From G963666945 sp963666945 (GTDB taxonomy: Bacteria; Bacteroidota; Bacteroidia; Bacteroidales; Marinifilaceae), in contig CAXXRT010000012.1 in assembly GCA_963666945.2 (NCBI GenBank), positions 62,001 through 126,000 of the forward strand: a stretch of DNA of 64,000 nt. The letters run 5' to 3'. Made by a program: the position numbers and the translations under genes. Shown here one piece after another: positions 40,880 to 50,245 of the stretch. The first letter of the stretch is position 1; each line of letters starts with the position of its first letter. Below the pieces are notes generated by a model. That model had not been told where the DNA came from, did not search any database, and worked only from the letters and a program-made list of their open reading frames with translations.

Positions 40880-40978
40880 ATCCCTTATATTCAAGGGAAT
40901 TTCCCCATTTTTACGCCTATTTTGGGCCAGATTTTGTGGGGTGTTGACGTTGGTTTTTTATGGACTTCCTGTGTCATT

Positions 40979-41024
40979 TACACACACAAGACACACAGAA
41001 AACACACAGAAAACACACAAAAAA
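40979..41024 (+). repeat. Short tandem repeat ACACACAGAAA
   Basis: About three units of ACACACAGAAA/ACACACAAAAA following cacacacaag. The region has no gene. It marks the border between the conserved block ending in glnA and the accessory region. Confidence 0.7.
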
Positions 41025-41105
41025 CCCGTTTTTTTATCGATTGTGTCGTCTGTGTCGTCCTAAGAAAAGTTAAGCAAAAGGTTAGTGGATTTTTCAATAC
41101 CTCTA

Positions 41106-41207
41106 AGGGGGGCTGAGAACTATGTTATTTTTAGGTATTGTATTCAAACTGCTATAAAGCAAGGGATAAAACCTTTGGATGCCATGAAATCTAATGCTTT
41201 AAATTAG
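41106..41207 (+). pseudogene. C-terminal remnant of a transposase (possibly IS66-like)
   Basis: The frame reads RGAENYVIFRYCIQTAIKQG then IKPLDAMKSNALN and a stop. This resembles the very C-terminal end of some IS66-like/DUF6444-type transposases (RGA-N-..IRSY..T..KQG...L-DAL). There is no start and no upstream half: the frame just before is closed. The call is tentative; it fits with other IS fragments in the toxin array. Confidence 0.35.
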
Positions 41208-41472
41208 GACTGAATAGTTTCTAGGCCAATAACATTTCAACTGCCTTTTCCGGCTTGTGTAGAGATTATCAAACATAAAAAACTGTATAAATTATTATTA
41301 ATTTAAAATAATATTATATATTTGTAAAGTCTGGTTTTTAGAAATGGTACGAGTAACAAATTAACCTTAACTAAATTATTTGTGCTATGAGCTATTTTAT
41401 TGAATCTTCAAAGTATTCCTGATTTTAAAAGAAGTCTAGTTAGTCGTTGTATATATTGACTTATCGTTATAA
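41208..41472. other. Leader region upstream of the RHS locus
   Basis: Non-coding. It contains TATATTTG at 41317-41324 (TAnnTTTG), the best candidate -7 element for the partner gene. If used, it gives a leader of about 225 nt, which contains the structures at 41473-41520. No clear -33 motif is present. Confidence 0.4.
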
Positions 41473-41520
41473 AGAATAAGTTAGTATAAATTACTTATTC
41501 TGGCATATCTCCAGATATGC
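41473..41520 (+). promoter_or_regulatory. Two adjacent inverted repeats in the RHS leader
   Basis: First AGAATAAGT-11 nt-ACTTATTCT (41473-41501, perfect 9-bp arms). Directly next is GCATATCT-CC-AGATATGC (41503-41520), a perfect 8-bp palindrome with a 2-base centre. The second is too tight for a full RNA hairpin and looks like a protein-binding operator. The first may be an RNA hairpin. Both lie 35-82 bases upstream of the start at 41555. Confidence 0.5.
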
Positions 41521-41554
41521 ATCCATATTCTAAATTATTGTTAAAATTTAATAT

Positions 41555-44500
41555 ATGAATAAAAAGACGTATTTTATTTGTGTTTTATTATTAGGGGTAT
41601 TTAATATCAGCAATGGACAAACAGTTATTCCCCCATCACCAGAATCTTCAGCATTAATACGAAGTATAAATATTCCTGTTAATCATTATACGGGAACAGC
41701 TAGTATAGGGGTTCCTTTAATGAATATACAATCAGGAGGAATAAACATACCAATATCATTAAGTTATCAGACTTCAGGAATAAAAGTTCAGGATATAGCA
41801 CCATGGACAGGGCTGGGTTGGAATTTGTCAGCTGGAGGAAAGATTACAAGGTTAGTCAGAGGTAAACCTGATGAAGGAGGATATTGTAAGGAAGATGGAA
41901 GAGCTGCCAGTCAATCATGGAATGAGGAAAAGTATATTTCCAGATTGGTCAGTGATTTCGATGGACAACCGGATATTTTTTATTTTCAGTTACCCGGACG
42001 TTCAGGAATGTTTGTTTGTAACTATAATGGGAAAGCATATACAATACCCTATCAGAATATAGAAATAGAATGGGTGGATAAGAAGTATTGGGTAATAACA
42101 GACGAAAATGGTTGTAAATATTATTTCGGGAATACATCTGCTGAAAGAGAAATAACAAAAGCAACAAGTATTGATAAAAAGATTGCAGGTGGAGGAGGTT
42201 TGAGTGGTGCAACGGAATCAATTGCCAATGCAATTTGGGGGGAAGACTATGAGAAATCGGGAGTAACAAGTGAAATGTATTATACTTCTACGTGGCATTT
42301 GAGTAAGATAGTCTCATCTGAAAATGAAAGTGTTGAACTTGAATATATAAAAGGGAAAGCTATAGAGTATAAAATGTATAATTGGAGGAAATCCTGTATA
42401 GGGGTTCAGTGGGATGCATATATTTCCGATATAGAGTGGTATAAGGATTCAGATATATCAACAACAATACATATTGAAGAGCCCAAATACTTAAATAGAA
42501 TAATCTATTCGGGAGGAGATGTTCTGTTTAATTCTTTGGATAACCGCTTGGACCTGACAGGTGCAAGAAGATTGGATGCCATCATAAAAAAGGACAGAAA
42601 TGAAGCTGTAAGTGATAAAATAGAACTAAAGTATAATTATTTTTTGAGTTGTGATGGAAGTACTGCAAAGAGATTGAAGTTAGAGGAAATAAATAGAATT
42701 GCTAATAACGGAGAAATAATTCCAATTTCCCGATTTGAGTACTATGGAACTGGATTACCAGAAAGAAATTCTAAGGATTTTGATCATTGGGGATATTGTA
42801 ATAGTGGCGGGAATATTTCTTTTTTTCCAGTTACTGATATTGTTGGCAATCTACTAAATGTAGATAGAAGTGCATCCTTTTATAATACGATTTCCTCTTC
42901 CTTGAAAAAAGTATATTTTAATACAGGAGGGCATAAAGAGTTTATTTATGAGCTAAATGACGGTTATTATACCTCAGGGCAACAAACCCATTATATGAAA
43001 GTAGGAGGTTTGAGAATAAAAACCATAAAAGAATATGAAAACAAATTTAGTACACCATTGATAATAAATTATAGATATGAAAAGGAGGAGAACGGAGTTG
43101 TAATGAGTAGTGGGGAGGTATTTAATCCTAAGACTGAATATTATATGTTTATGGGAGATATTCTGGATAATGGAACGCCCAAAGGAGCAGGTTATATATA
43201 TTCAAGCAGCTATGAGAATTTATTCGATGTAATGGGGGCTCCTGTTGGTTATACTAATATTATAGAGGAATGTTCATCAGGAGGAGAAACCCACTATAGT
43301 TATATTTCATATTCTGAAATTAATGATATTGAGCCTGAACAATATAACGTTGTCGATCAATATTGCATTGATTTAGAAACAAATCTGATAAAACAGGGTA
43401 TACAGAGTACAAGTAATTTCTGGAAAAGAGGACTATTGCAGGAAATAAAGGTATATGATTCTAATAAAAAATTGTTGTCCAGAAAAAGGACTAAATATAA
43501 ATATGATTCGCCTTTAAAACAGAAAATAGCAGCGTATGTACTTGCTCCTGAGGTAATTGCTTCTTCTGTTGCAGAAGATCATTTAAAGAGGTTGTTTTAT
43601 AAATATTATTGGATTTCACAACCCTTATATCAGATATGCGATTCAATTTCAGGTTCCCAGGTACTGGAAGCATCAAATACCTATGTTTATGATGAAGATT
43701 ATTTGGTACCTGTAAAAGTCACTTCTAAAAATGCAGAGAATGAAGTTGTTGAAAAAGAAATTTATTACCCTTTTAACTATAATGTTTTAGATGTAGTAGA
43801 ACAAAATATAGAAGGTATGGCTATTAGGACAATGCTCGAAAGGCATATGTTTAATATACCTATAGAAAAGATAACTAGTAAAAACAATAAAGTCATAGAT
43901 GCAGAATTAAATACATTCAAAGTAGTGAATCCTATGCCCGATGATAATATAGTTGTCTCCGATAGTCATTATAAAATGTTTACGGATATGCCAATTTCTT
44001 CTGGATTCAATAGATATATGGTGTCAGGAACAAATACTGAAAAGGATTCAAGATATAAACTTATAAGCAAATCCGATAATTACTGTAATAATGGTAAGTT
44101 AAAACAATATCATATAAATAACGATGTAGATATATCTTATATATACGGATATAATAATACATTGCCAATAGCGGAAGTTATAAACGCAAAAAGTTCAATT
44201 CCACATAGAGAAGGTTTTAATATTTATAAGTATGTTGATTTTAGTAAAGGAACTATTTCAAGTGCCACTAAATTGTTTTCCCTGCAGTATGACCAAGCCG
44301 TAAAAGTATCACTTGAAAATATTGTTTATAGCACAGGAGATCCGGTAAATGAGAGAGAGGTGTTAATTGAAATAAAAGATTTAAATGGAATAAGTGTTTG
44401 GACCGACTATTTATCCTTAAATAATAAAATGCTTGTGTCTCCTGTTTTGAAAGAGGGTAATTATTCTCTGGACATCTTATCTCTTGGTCAGTTATCCTTT

Positions 44501-44986
44501 TCATTAGAAATATTTTATAAAGGATTTCAGTCAGTTTATAATCGGACAAATGAGGTCTTTTATACAAGTTTTGAAGATGTCAATGACGCGATATCTTTAA
44601 GTTCGGCAAAGACAGGCTCTAAGGCCTGTAAGAAACAATTCAGTATTGAAACAAGAGATTTTATTCCGGGATCATATTTTCTAAGTTACTGGAAGAGTTA
44701 TGATGGAATCAATTGGACAAATATAGAGCAAACAATAAATATTAGTAGTAATACTAATTCATATTCGCTAGGGAGTACAAGTTATTATATAGATGAATTA
44801 CGATTACTTCCTAAAGATGCCGGGATTACAACTTTTACTTATAAAGAAAATGTTGGAAAGTCTTCTGAAACAGATAATAATGGAATTACCACTTATTACC
44901 AATATGATGTATTCGGAAGGCTTAAAAGAGTTTTGGATAATGACAGGAATGTTATAAAAGAATATGATTATAAGTATGCAAACTAA
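41555..44986 (+). CDS. Large secreted YD/RHS-associated partner protein
   Basis: 1143 residues with a signal peptide (1-21, ending SNGQ). The first 100 residues (INIPVNHYTGTASIGVPLMN; GGINIPISLSYQTSGIKVQD; APWTGLGWNLSAGGKITRLV) are the SpvB/TcdB-like propeller start found in Bacteroidota RHS-associated proteins. A middle region of strands follows. The final 35 residues contain one YD-repeat (TYYQYDVFGRLKRVLDN). There is no RHS core, no DPDGE and no variable tip. It lies 11 bases upstream of the full-length RHS gene. Such pairs are common in the phylum and the two proteins probably act together at the cell surface. The T-type secretion route is unknown. Confidence 0.75.
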   Translation: MNKKTYFICVLLLGVFNISNGQTVIPPSPESSALIRSINIPVNHYTGTASIGVPLMNIQSGGINIPISLSYQTSGIKVQDIAPWTGLGWNLSAGGKITRLVRGKPDEGGYCKEDGRAASQSWNEEKYISRLVSDFDGQPDIFYFQLPGRSGMFVCNYNGKAYTIPYQNIEIEWVDKKYWVITDENGCKYYFGNTSAEREITKATSIDKKIAGGGGLSGATESIANAIWGEDYEKSGVTSEMYYTSTWHLSKIVSSENESVELEYIKGKAIEYKMYNWRKSCIGVQWDAYISDIEWYKDSDISTTIHIEEPKYLNRIIYSGGDVLFNSLDNRLDLTGARRLDAIIKKDRNEAVSDKIELKYNYFLSCDGSTAKRLKLEEINRIANNGEIIPISRFEYYGTGLPERNSKDFDHWGYCNSGGNISFFPVTDIVGNLLNVDRSASFYNTISSSLKKVYFNTGGHKEFIYELNDGYYTSGQQTHYMKVGGLRIKTIKEYENKFSTPLIINYRYEKEENGVVMSSGEVFNPKTEYYMFMGDILDNGTPKGAGYIYSSSYENLFDVMGAPVGYTNIIEECSSGGETHYSYISYSEINDIEPEQYNVVDQYCIDLETNLIKQGIQSTSNFWKRGLLQEIKVYDSNKKLLSRKRTKYKYDSPLKQKIAAYVLAPEVIASSVAEDHLKRLFYKYYWISQPLYQICDSISGSQVLEASNTYVYDEDYLVPVKVTSKNAENEVVEKEIYYPFNYNVLDVVEQNIEGMAIRTMLERHMFNIPIEKITSKNNKVIDAELNTFKVVNPMPDDNIVVSDSHYKMFTDMPISSGFNRYMVSGTNTEKDSRYKLISKSDNYCNNGKLKQYHINNDVDISYIYGYNNTLPIAEVINAKSSIPHREGFNIYKYVDFSKGTISSATKLFSLQYDQAVKVSLENIVYSTGDPVNEREVLIEIKDLNGISVWTDYLSLNNKMLVSPVLKEGNYSLDILSLGQLSFSLEIFYKGFQSVYNRTNEVFYTSFEDVNDAISLSSAKTGSKACKKQFSIETRDFIPGSYFLSYWKSYDGINWTNIEQTINISSNTNSYSLGSTSYYIDELRLLPKDAGITTFTYKENVGKSSETDNNGITTYYQYDVFGRLKRVLDNDRNVIKEYDYKYAN

Positions 44987-44997
44987 ACAACTGAAAA

Positions 44998-47900
44998 ATG
45001 AATAATTATAAGTACAAATATATAATATTGTTTTGCGTATTCTTAATTGGAGGATTAAAAATACAGTCTCAGACATTACTTAATATAGTGGAATTCTCGC
45101 CGGATTATATTAATGTTTCTGCAAGTGGAGGGGTTTATGAGACAACCTTTACTGCAATGAGAGGTTTCGATAGTTATGAATTGGAAAGTTATATATATAA
45201 TAGTTCAAACTTTGATAATTGGAATGGAGATTTAACTCTTCAATTGATTGATGTTAACTCTTCAGGTGGAGTAATTCAAATAACAGCAAAAGTAAATAAA
45301 TCCTCGTCTGAAAGAAGAAGTGTAATACAAATAGGAAGGGCTTCTTTTACGGTAAAGCAATTGGCAGGTAAGGTTTTTAAAATATACAACGTTTCCAAAG
45401 GGGGAATAGTGTACGGAACAACAGGGGTTAGTATCCTATTGAGTGGTTCAGAAACGGGAGTGACATACCGGCTAAAGCTTGGAGATAATATAAAAGCATC
45501 TTTAACCGGAACCGGAAGTGCGATCTCTTTCAATAATATAGTAGAAGAAGGTGTTTATTCAATTGAAGCTTATTTAAATGGAAGTATGCAGATGATGAAT
45601 GGAACCGCAACAGTGATAAAAAAAGTAGAGAATAGTGTAATAGAAGTTATCCCTATAACTGAAGTAAAAATTACGGCAAAAAAAGCAGATGGAAGTTACA
45701 GTACAGTAAATCAACTGGTGAATATAGCTTTTTACGACGGACTAGGAAGAGTAAAACAAAATGTTGCCGTAGAGGCTAGTCCCAGTGGAAAGGATTTGGT
45801 TGGGCTGGCAAAATACGATGAGTTTGGAAGAAGTACAAAGCAATACTTGTCTTATACCATAAATGGAAGTGGTGAGTATAGGTATAACGATTTATCAGAA
45901 CAAAATGCCTTCTATACTAGCATGTATGGCAGCAATCATTGTGCATATACTGAAACAAAATATGATAATACACCTTTAAACAAGGCAATAGAGCAAAGTG
46001 CACCTGGTGAAAATTATCGTATGTCTTCAGGTCACACAGTATGTACAGATAACTGTGTTGATTCATCAAATAAGATAAAGAAGTTCATTATTGGAGACCA
46101 AAGTATTACTTGTACTTCAAAATACACCCCAGGTAAATTAATGGTTAAGAAAGTAATTGACAGGGATGATAAGGAAAGTTTTGAGTATATAGATGCTAAC
46201 GGGAAGTTAATAGCCAAGGAGGCAAAAATAAGTGATACGAAAAGTTTTTTTACTTACTATGTGTACGATGTTTTTGGCCTTTTGAGGTATATCATTCCTC
46301 CTAAATTAGAAAAAGATTTAGTTGTGGGAGGTATATATAGCTATGCCAATATAAAGAGTTTATGCTATTACAACGAATATGATAAATATCACAGGTTAAC
46401 TAAGCAATATTTGCCTGGAGTTAATAGACCATTAATAAAACTATACGATAAAAAAGGGCGGGCAGTATTAATTCAGGATGGTGAGCTTAAAAATGAGGAT
46501 AAATGGATATTTACTAAATACGATATTTTTAACAGGGCTGTAATGACAGGTATCTGTATAGGAACAGAGTCATCTCATATTGCGGCACTTGAGTCACAGA
46601 CTGTGTTTTATGAAAGCAGGGGGGGAAATATTCATGGCTATACAAATAACTCATATCCAAATGTATCAGATGTAAACTCATATTTGACTATATCTTATTA
46701 CGATGATTACAATTTCCCGGGAGCAGTAAATTATTCTTTTAATGTATCGGATGCCCTCGATGTAAATAAATCAAATAAGGTAGTTGGCAATATTACAGCA
46801 GAGAAGGTAAAGGTGCTTGGAATATCATCGAATCTTTGGCTGACAACGGTTAGTCATTACAACGATAAAAATGAGATTATCCAGACGGTATCCGATTTAT
46901 ATCCTTCGGGAACAGAAGTAATATCAACTAAATATGACTTTACGGGTAATATTGTTGAAAACAGGGTTAGACAAAGTGTAAATGGTTTAACTACTGTGGT
47001 ACGAAAATATAACAGCTATGATAGTCATGGCAGATTAAAGAAAGTCAGTCAGAAGATAGATGGCGATGCAATAAACAATACAGTAGAGCTTGCAGCCCTG
47101 GAATACGATGAGCTGGGAAGGGTAAAAAATAAGAAGATTCATAATAAGGCTGAGACCATAGGATATACCTATGATATAGGAGGAAGAGTAACTTCTGTAT
47201 CTTGTTCAAAATTCCGATATAATTTAGGGTACGATAATACGGGGGGATTACCTTCGGCAAAATCATATTATGGAGGAAATATCTCTTATATGGGCTGGCA
47301 AAATGGAACTGGTGCAAATAGGGCTTATGTATATAATTACGACAGTTTAAATCAATTGAAAAAGGCAGATTTTCTTGAGAAATCCGGCTCTTCATGGGTG
47401 AATTCTTCAAAGTACGATGTGGAAGGACTTGAGTATGACGATAATGGAAACATTGAGGGTTTAGTAAGGAAGAATGGCAGTGGTGGAATCCTGCACAATC
47501 TTTCTTATGCGTATAGCGGGAATAAGTTGACCAGTGTTAATACAAATGGCTCTAAGTCCTCTGGCTATTTGTATAATGAAAATGGCAATATGACTTTCGA
47601 TGGCAGAAAAGGAATAAACATTAGTTATAATATCTTAAATTTGCCTGAGAAAATTAGTAAAGGGAGCCAAAGTATTTCGTATATTTATAGTGCAGGAGGC
47701 GAGAAGCTTGCCATGGAGTTTGGAAGTTCTTTGATATATTACCGTGGAGGATTTATCTATAGTGGAAATGCTTTGGATAAGATTATTCATGAAGAAGGCT
47801 CTGTCATAAAAACCAGTGGAGGATATAACTATTATTACGCTTTGAAAGATCACTTGGGAAGTACAAGAGTCCTTTGTAAAGGCAGTGGAACTAGTTTGAT

Positions 47901-49056
47901 AACAGAGCAAACCACCGAGTATTATCCTTTTGGATTGGCGTATAGCTATAATTCAGTTGATAAGAATGCATACTTGTTCAGTGGTAAGGAATACCAGAAT
48001 GAGGTTATTGACGGCACAAAGCTTGAGCTTTATGACTTTGGTAGCAGGTTCTATGATACCGAAATAGGAAGGTGGTCTGCTGTGGATCCGGCCTTGCAGT
48101 TGGTTAGTCCTTATGGGTATTGCATGAATAACCCTGTTTGTTGTGTTGACCCGGATGGGGAGTTTATATTTACAGCTCTTAGTTTAATTATCCCGGGAGC
48201 ACAAGCGTTACTTCCAATTGCAATAGGTGCTGATATCGGAGCAATTAGCGGAGGAATCCGAGGTGCGAATACGAAAGGAAAGACCTTTTGGGGTGGAGTA
48301 TGGAGAGGCGCAACAGTCGGGGCTGTTGGTGGTGCCTTGTCTATGGTAGGTGGTGGTACTTTTGTTGCAAATATTTCATGGGGAATAGGAGAAGGAGCAA
48401 TAACTGGAGGACTTGACGCCGCATTATGGGGAAATGATATTGGACAATGCATGCTATATGGAGCTTCTATTGGCGGAGTATTTGCTTTAGGTCAATCTAC
48501 ATTTCAATCTGTCAGAAATTATAAAGATTATGGTATGTTGGGTACAAATGATGGGGTATTCAATAGAATGGTTGATAATGCTATTTCTGGTGGGACAGTA
48601 AATGCAACTAAGGCTCAAACTGCATTAGATTTCTGGACAGATAGGTTTGGAGGACCAGCAATGAAATATAGTACAGGATCAACAACAACATCAGCTTTAA
48701 CTGGAAATATTGATATAGGACAAGCAAAGTTTTTAGGAGGAGCTGGTCATGTACGTAGAGCAATTGCGCATGAACACGGCCATTACTTTGATGATATTGT
48801 TTGGCAAAATGATAAAGTTGGAGGAACGCCATTAGGTCGCTGGCATGATAATAGTGGATATTACCGTGGAGATGGTATACTAGGTTATCATCATTCAATT
48901 GAGAACTCTGGCAAATATCACATCCCATTATCGGCTATAATAGATAAAAACCAGTTAACAAGTGCATATAGTAAGATGGCTTGGGCAAATTATGCTTTAC
49001 GCTCAGGTAAGCCAGGCTGGTTAAGATATTTGTACTTAATTCCCAAAAGGTTTTAA
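44998..49056 (+). CDS. Full-length RHS polymorphic toxin with zinc-peptidase-like tip
   Basis: 1352 residues. Signal peptide 1-25 (ending IQSQ); a BACON-like beta domain (about 25-125, ending ASFTVKQLAG); a second beta domain (130-215); a DUF6443-like region (NIAFYDGLGRVKQNVAVEAS, YDEFGRSTKQYLSY); then RHS/YD repeats to about 940. The core end is typical: YYALKDHLGSTRVL, YPFG, YLFSGKEYQNE, YDFGSRFYDTEIGRWSAVDP, then DPDGE at about residue 1053, after which the variable tip begins. The tip (about 297 residues) has a glycine-rich hydrophobic stretch and AIAHEHGHYFDD (HExxH at 48769-48783), the zinc site of many metallopeptidases. This is the only copy of the array with a signal peptide and complete N-terminus. 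Probably expressed. Confidence 0.88.
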   Translation: MNNYKYKYIILFCVFLIGGLKIQSQTLLNIVEFSPDYINVSASGGVYETTFTAMRGFDSYELESYIYNSSNFDNWNGDLTLQLIDVNSSGGVIQITAKVNKSSSERRSVIQIGRASFTVKQLAGKVFKIYNVSKGGIVYGTTGVSILLSGSETGVTYRLKLGDNIKASLTGTGSAISFNNIVEEGVYSIEAYLNGSMQMMNGTATVIKKVENSVIEVIPITEVKITAKKADGSYSTVNQLVNIAFYDGLGRVKQNVAVEASPSGKDLVGLAKYDEFGRSTKQYLSYTINGSGEYRYNDLSEQNAFYTSMYGSNHCAYTETKYDNTPLNKAIEQSAPGENYRMSSGHTVCTDNCVDSSNKIKKFIIGDQSITCTSKYTPGKLMVKKVIDRDDKESFEYIDANGKLIAKEAKISDTKSFFTYYVYDVFGLLRYIIPPKLEKDLVVGGIYSYANIKSLCYYNEYDKYHRLTKQYLPGVNRPLIKLYDKKGRAVLIQDGELKNEDKWIFTKYDIFNRAVMTGICIGTESSHIAALESQTVFYESRGGNIHGYTNNSYPNVSDVNSYLTISYYDDYNFPGAVNYSFNVSDALDVNKSNKVVGNITAEKVKVLGISSNLWLTTVSHYNDKNEIIQTVSDLYPSGTEVISTKYDFTGNIVENRVRQSVNGLTTVVRKYNSYDSHGRLKKVSQKIDGDAINNTVELAALEYDELGRVKNKKIHNKAETIGYTYDIGGRVTSVSCSKFRYNLGYDNTGGLPSAKSYYGGNISYMGWQNGTGANRAYVYNYDSLNQLKKADFLEKSGSSWVNSSKYDVEGLEYDDNGNIEGLVRKNGSGGILHNLSYAYSGNKLTSVNTNGSKSSGYLYNENGNMTFDGRKGINISYNILNLPEKISKGSQSISYIYSAGGEKLAMEFGSSLIYYRGGFIYSGNALDKIIHEEGSVIKTSGGYNYYYALKDHLGSTRVLCKGSGTSLITEQTTEYYPFGLAYSYNSVDKNAYLFSGKEYQNEVIDGTKLELYDFGSRFYDTEIGRWSAVDPALQLVSPYGYCMNNPVCCVDPDGEFIFTALSLIIPGAQALLPIAIGADIGAISGGIRGANTKGKTFWGGVWRGATVGAVGGALSMVGGGTFVANISWGIGEGAITGGLDAALWGNDIGQCMLYGASIGGVFALGQSTFQSVRNYKDYGMLGTNDGVFNRMVDNAISGGTVNATKAQTALDFWTDRFGGPAMKYSTGSTTTSALTGNIDIGQAKFLGGAGHVRRAIAHEHGHYFDDIVWQNDKVGGTPLGRWHDNSGYYRGDGILGYHHSIENSGKYHIPLSAIIDKNQLTSAYSKMAWANYALRSGKPGWLRYLYLIPKRF

Positions 49057-49060
49057 AATT

Positions 49061-49498
49061 ATGAGAACGTTTAGTTTAATAATACTTGTTTTTTGTTTTA
49101 GAGTAGTAATTGCTCAAGAAATGAATATAGATATCAATAAGGAGTTAACAGTTGAAGATACTGTATGTTTTACTATTAGTAACTGTATGTCTTATGATTG
49201 CTGGTTTTATACACTAGGTCTTGGTAATAGGATTTGTTTAAAAGATGCGGATGGCGAAATTATTTCACCTGTTAGAAAAATTGAGGCTAATCCATTGGAG
49301 ATGCAAGAATTTGTTCTGATAAAAGCAAATAGCACTAAAAATATTTTTTTCCCAATTGGAAAAGTTCTAAGTCAATATGAGTTGAAAAAGGGGAAACAAT
49401 ATTATTTATTTTTTAAGTATGAAAATTATATAAAGAAAAAAAGAACAAAAATTAAAACGTATACTGGAAAAGTTAAGATTAAGTCTTTAAAGCTATGA
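49061..49498 (+). CDS. Secreted putative immunity protein for tip A
   Basis: 145 residues with a signal peptide (RTFSLIILVFCFRVVIAQ). Features: CFTISNCMSYDCWFYTLG (three Cys) and a strand-rich end (KGKQYYLFFKYENY, TYTGKVKIKSLKL). It starts 4 bases after the toxin stop, the position of an immunity gene. It resembles the protein at 60526 in layout: secreted, an N-terminal Cys-rich ISC..C..CxFY pattern, and an ending G-x-x-x-S-x-K-x-L. I infer that it blocks the zinc-peptidase-like tip outside the cytoplasm. No family recognised. Confidence 0.6.
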   Translation: MRTFSLIILVFCFRVVIAQEMNIDINKELTVEDTVCFTISNCMSYDCWFYTLGLGNRICLKDADGEIISPVRKIEANPLEMQEFVLIKANSTKNIFFPIGKVLSQYELKKGKQYYLFFKYENYIKKKRTKIKTYTGKVKIKSLKL

Positions 49499-49536
49499 TG
49501 CATTCTTAAATAAGTTGACAGGTTTTATAATAAAAT

Positions 49537-49576
49537 CATTTAAGACCATTGGTGTTAGCATCAATGGTCTTAAATG
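49537..49576. terminator. Long perfect inverted repeat, possible bidirectional terminator
   Basis: CATTTAAGACCATTG / CAATGGTCTTAAATG, perfect 15-bp arms, 10-nt loop. It lies 39 bases after the immunity gene and 40 bases before the end of the leftward recombinase remnant. There is no strong T tract on the plus strand, so the role as terminator is inferred from its place. Confidence 0.5.
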
Positions 49577-49615
49577 AATAAAGCTATTTATATTGATTCT
49601 TGTAGTATTAAATTT

Positions 49616-49810
49616 TTAATAATGGACTTTGGTTTTATATTCAAAGGGATTGGAGTAATTAGCTATTGTTTGAATATTTGTATGCCCTAGTGTTTCAGAA
49701 ATATATTTACTAGGGGTTCCATATCTTTTTAGTACATATGCAAAGGAGTTACGAGCGCTATAGGCTGTTATCTTACCAGGAATTTCAAGCATTATTCCTG
49801 TTCTTATCAT
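49616..49810 (-). pseudogene. Tyrosine recombinase C-terminal remnant
   Basis: The frame reads GKITAYSARNSFAYVLKRYG and SKYISETLGHTNIQTIANYS. This is the C-terminal catalytic block of phage-type integrases: (H/T)xARxSFA, then LGHTNIQT and the nucleophile Tyr in ANYS. The usual ARHSF is ARNSF here, losing the conserved His. Upstream codons hit a stop (TAG), so only about the last 65 residues remain. It sits between two RHS modules, as debris of a former mobile element. Confidence 0.7.
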
Positions 49811-49925
49811 GTATTTTTTGTCTGATTTCTATGCAAAAAATTTAATTGAGAATAACCTAATGAAGAATTTTCCTAAAAGTAGAATAGGTTTCTTGTTTAG
49901 TTATTTTATATGTTTAAAAGTATAG

Positions 49926-50150
49926 TAGGCTAGGAGCTTGCCATGCAGCCAGGGAATTAGTTGGCATAATTAAAGGCTATCATTAATCTTTGTCTGGATA
50001 AACTGACTGATGTAATAATTTCCCAACTGCTTTAGACTATACTATTATTGGAGGAGGGGCTTGGGTTCAAAGGCTAAAAAATGCTGCGAATTGGTTTGAA
50101 GCTTCTGCTATAATTATATGGTACTCGTGGATTTTATCAGATCGGAAGAA
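49926..50150 (+). pseudogene. Degenerate RHS/tip debris related to tip D
   Basis: 49926-49946 resembles the core segment gcgagaagcttgccatggag. From about 49968 to 50150 the DNA matches the end of tip D (57825-58000): aattaaaggctatcatt, ccaactgctttagac, gaggggcttgggttcaaagg, ggtactcgtggatttt and cagatcgga are shared. The reading frame is broken by several stops. It is a decayed former cassette directly joined to copy B. Confidence 0.7.
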
Positions 50151-50245
50151 ATAAAAAAGGGCGGGCAGTATTAATTCAGGATGGTGAGCTTAAAAACGAA
50201 AATAAATGGATATTTACTAAATACGATATTTTTAACAGGGCTGTA

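Noticed and set aside
40826..41116. 96-codon frame after glnA
   Set aside because: It starts in the glnA terminator and runs through the ACACACAGAAA tandem repeat; no coding signature.
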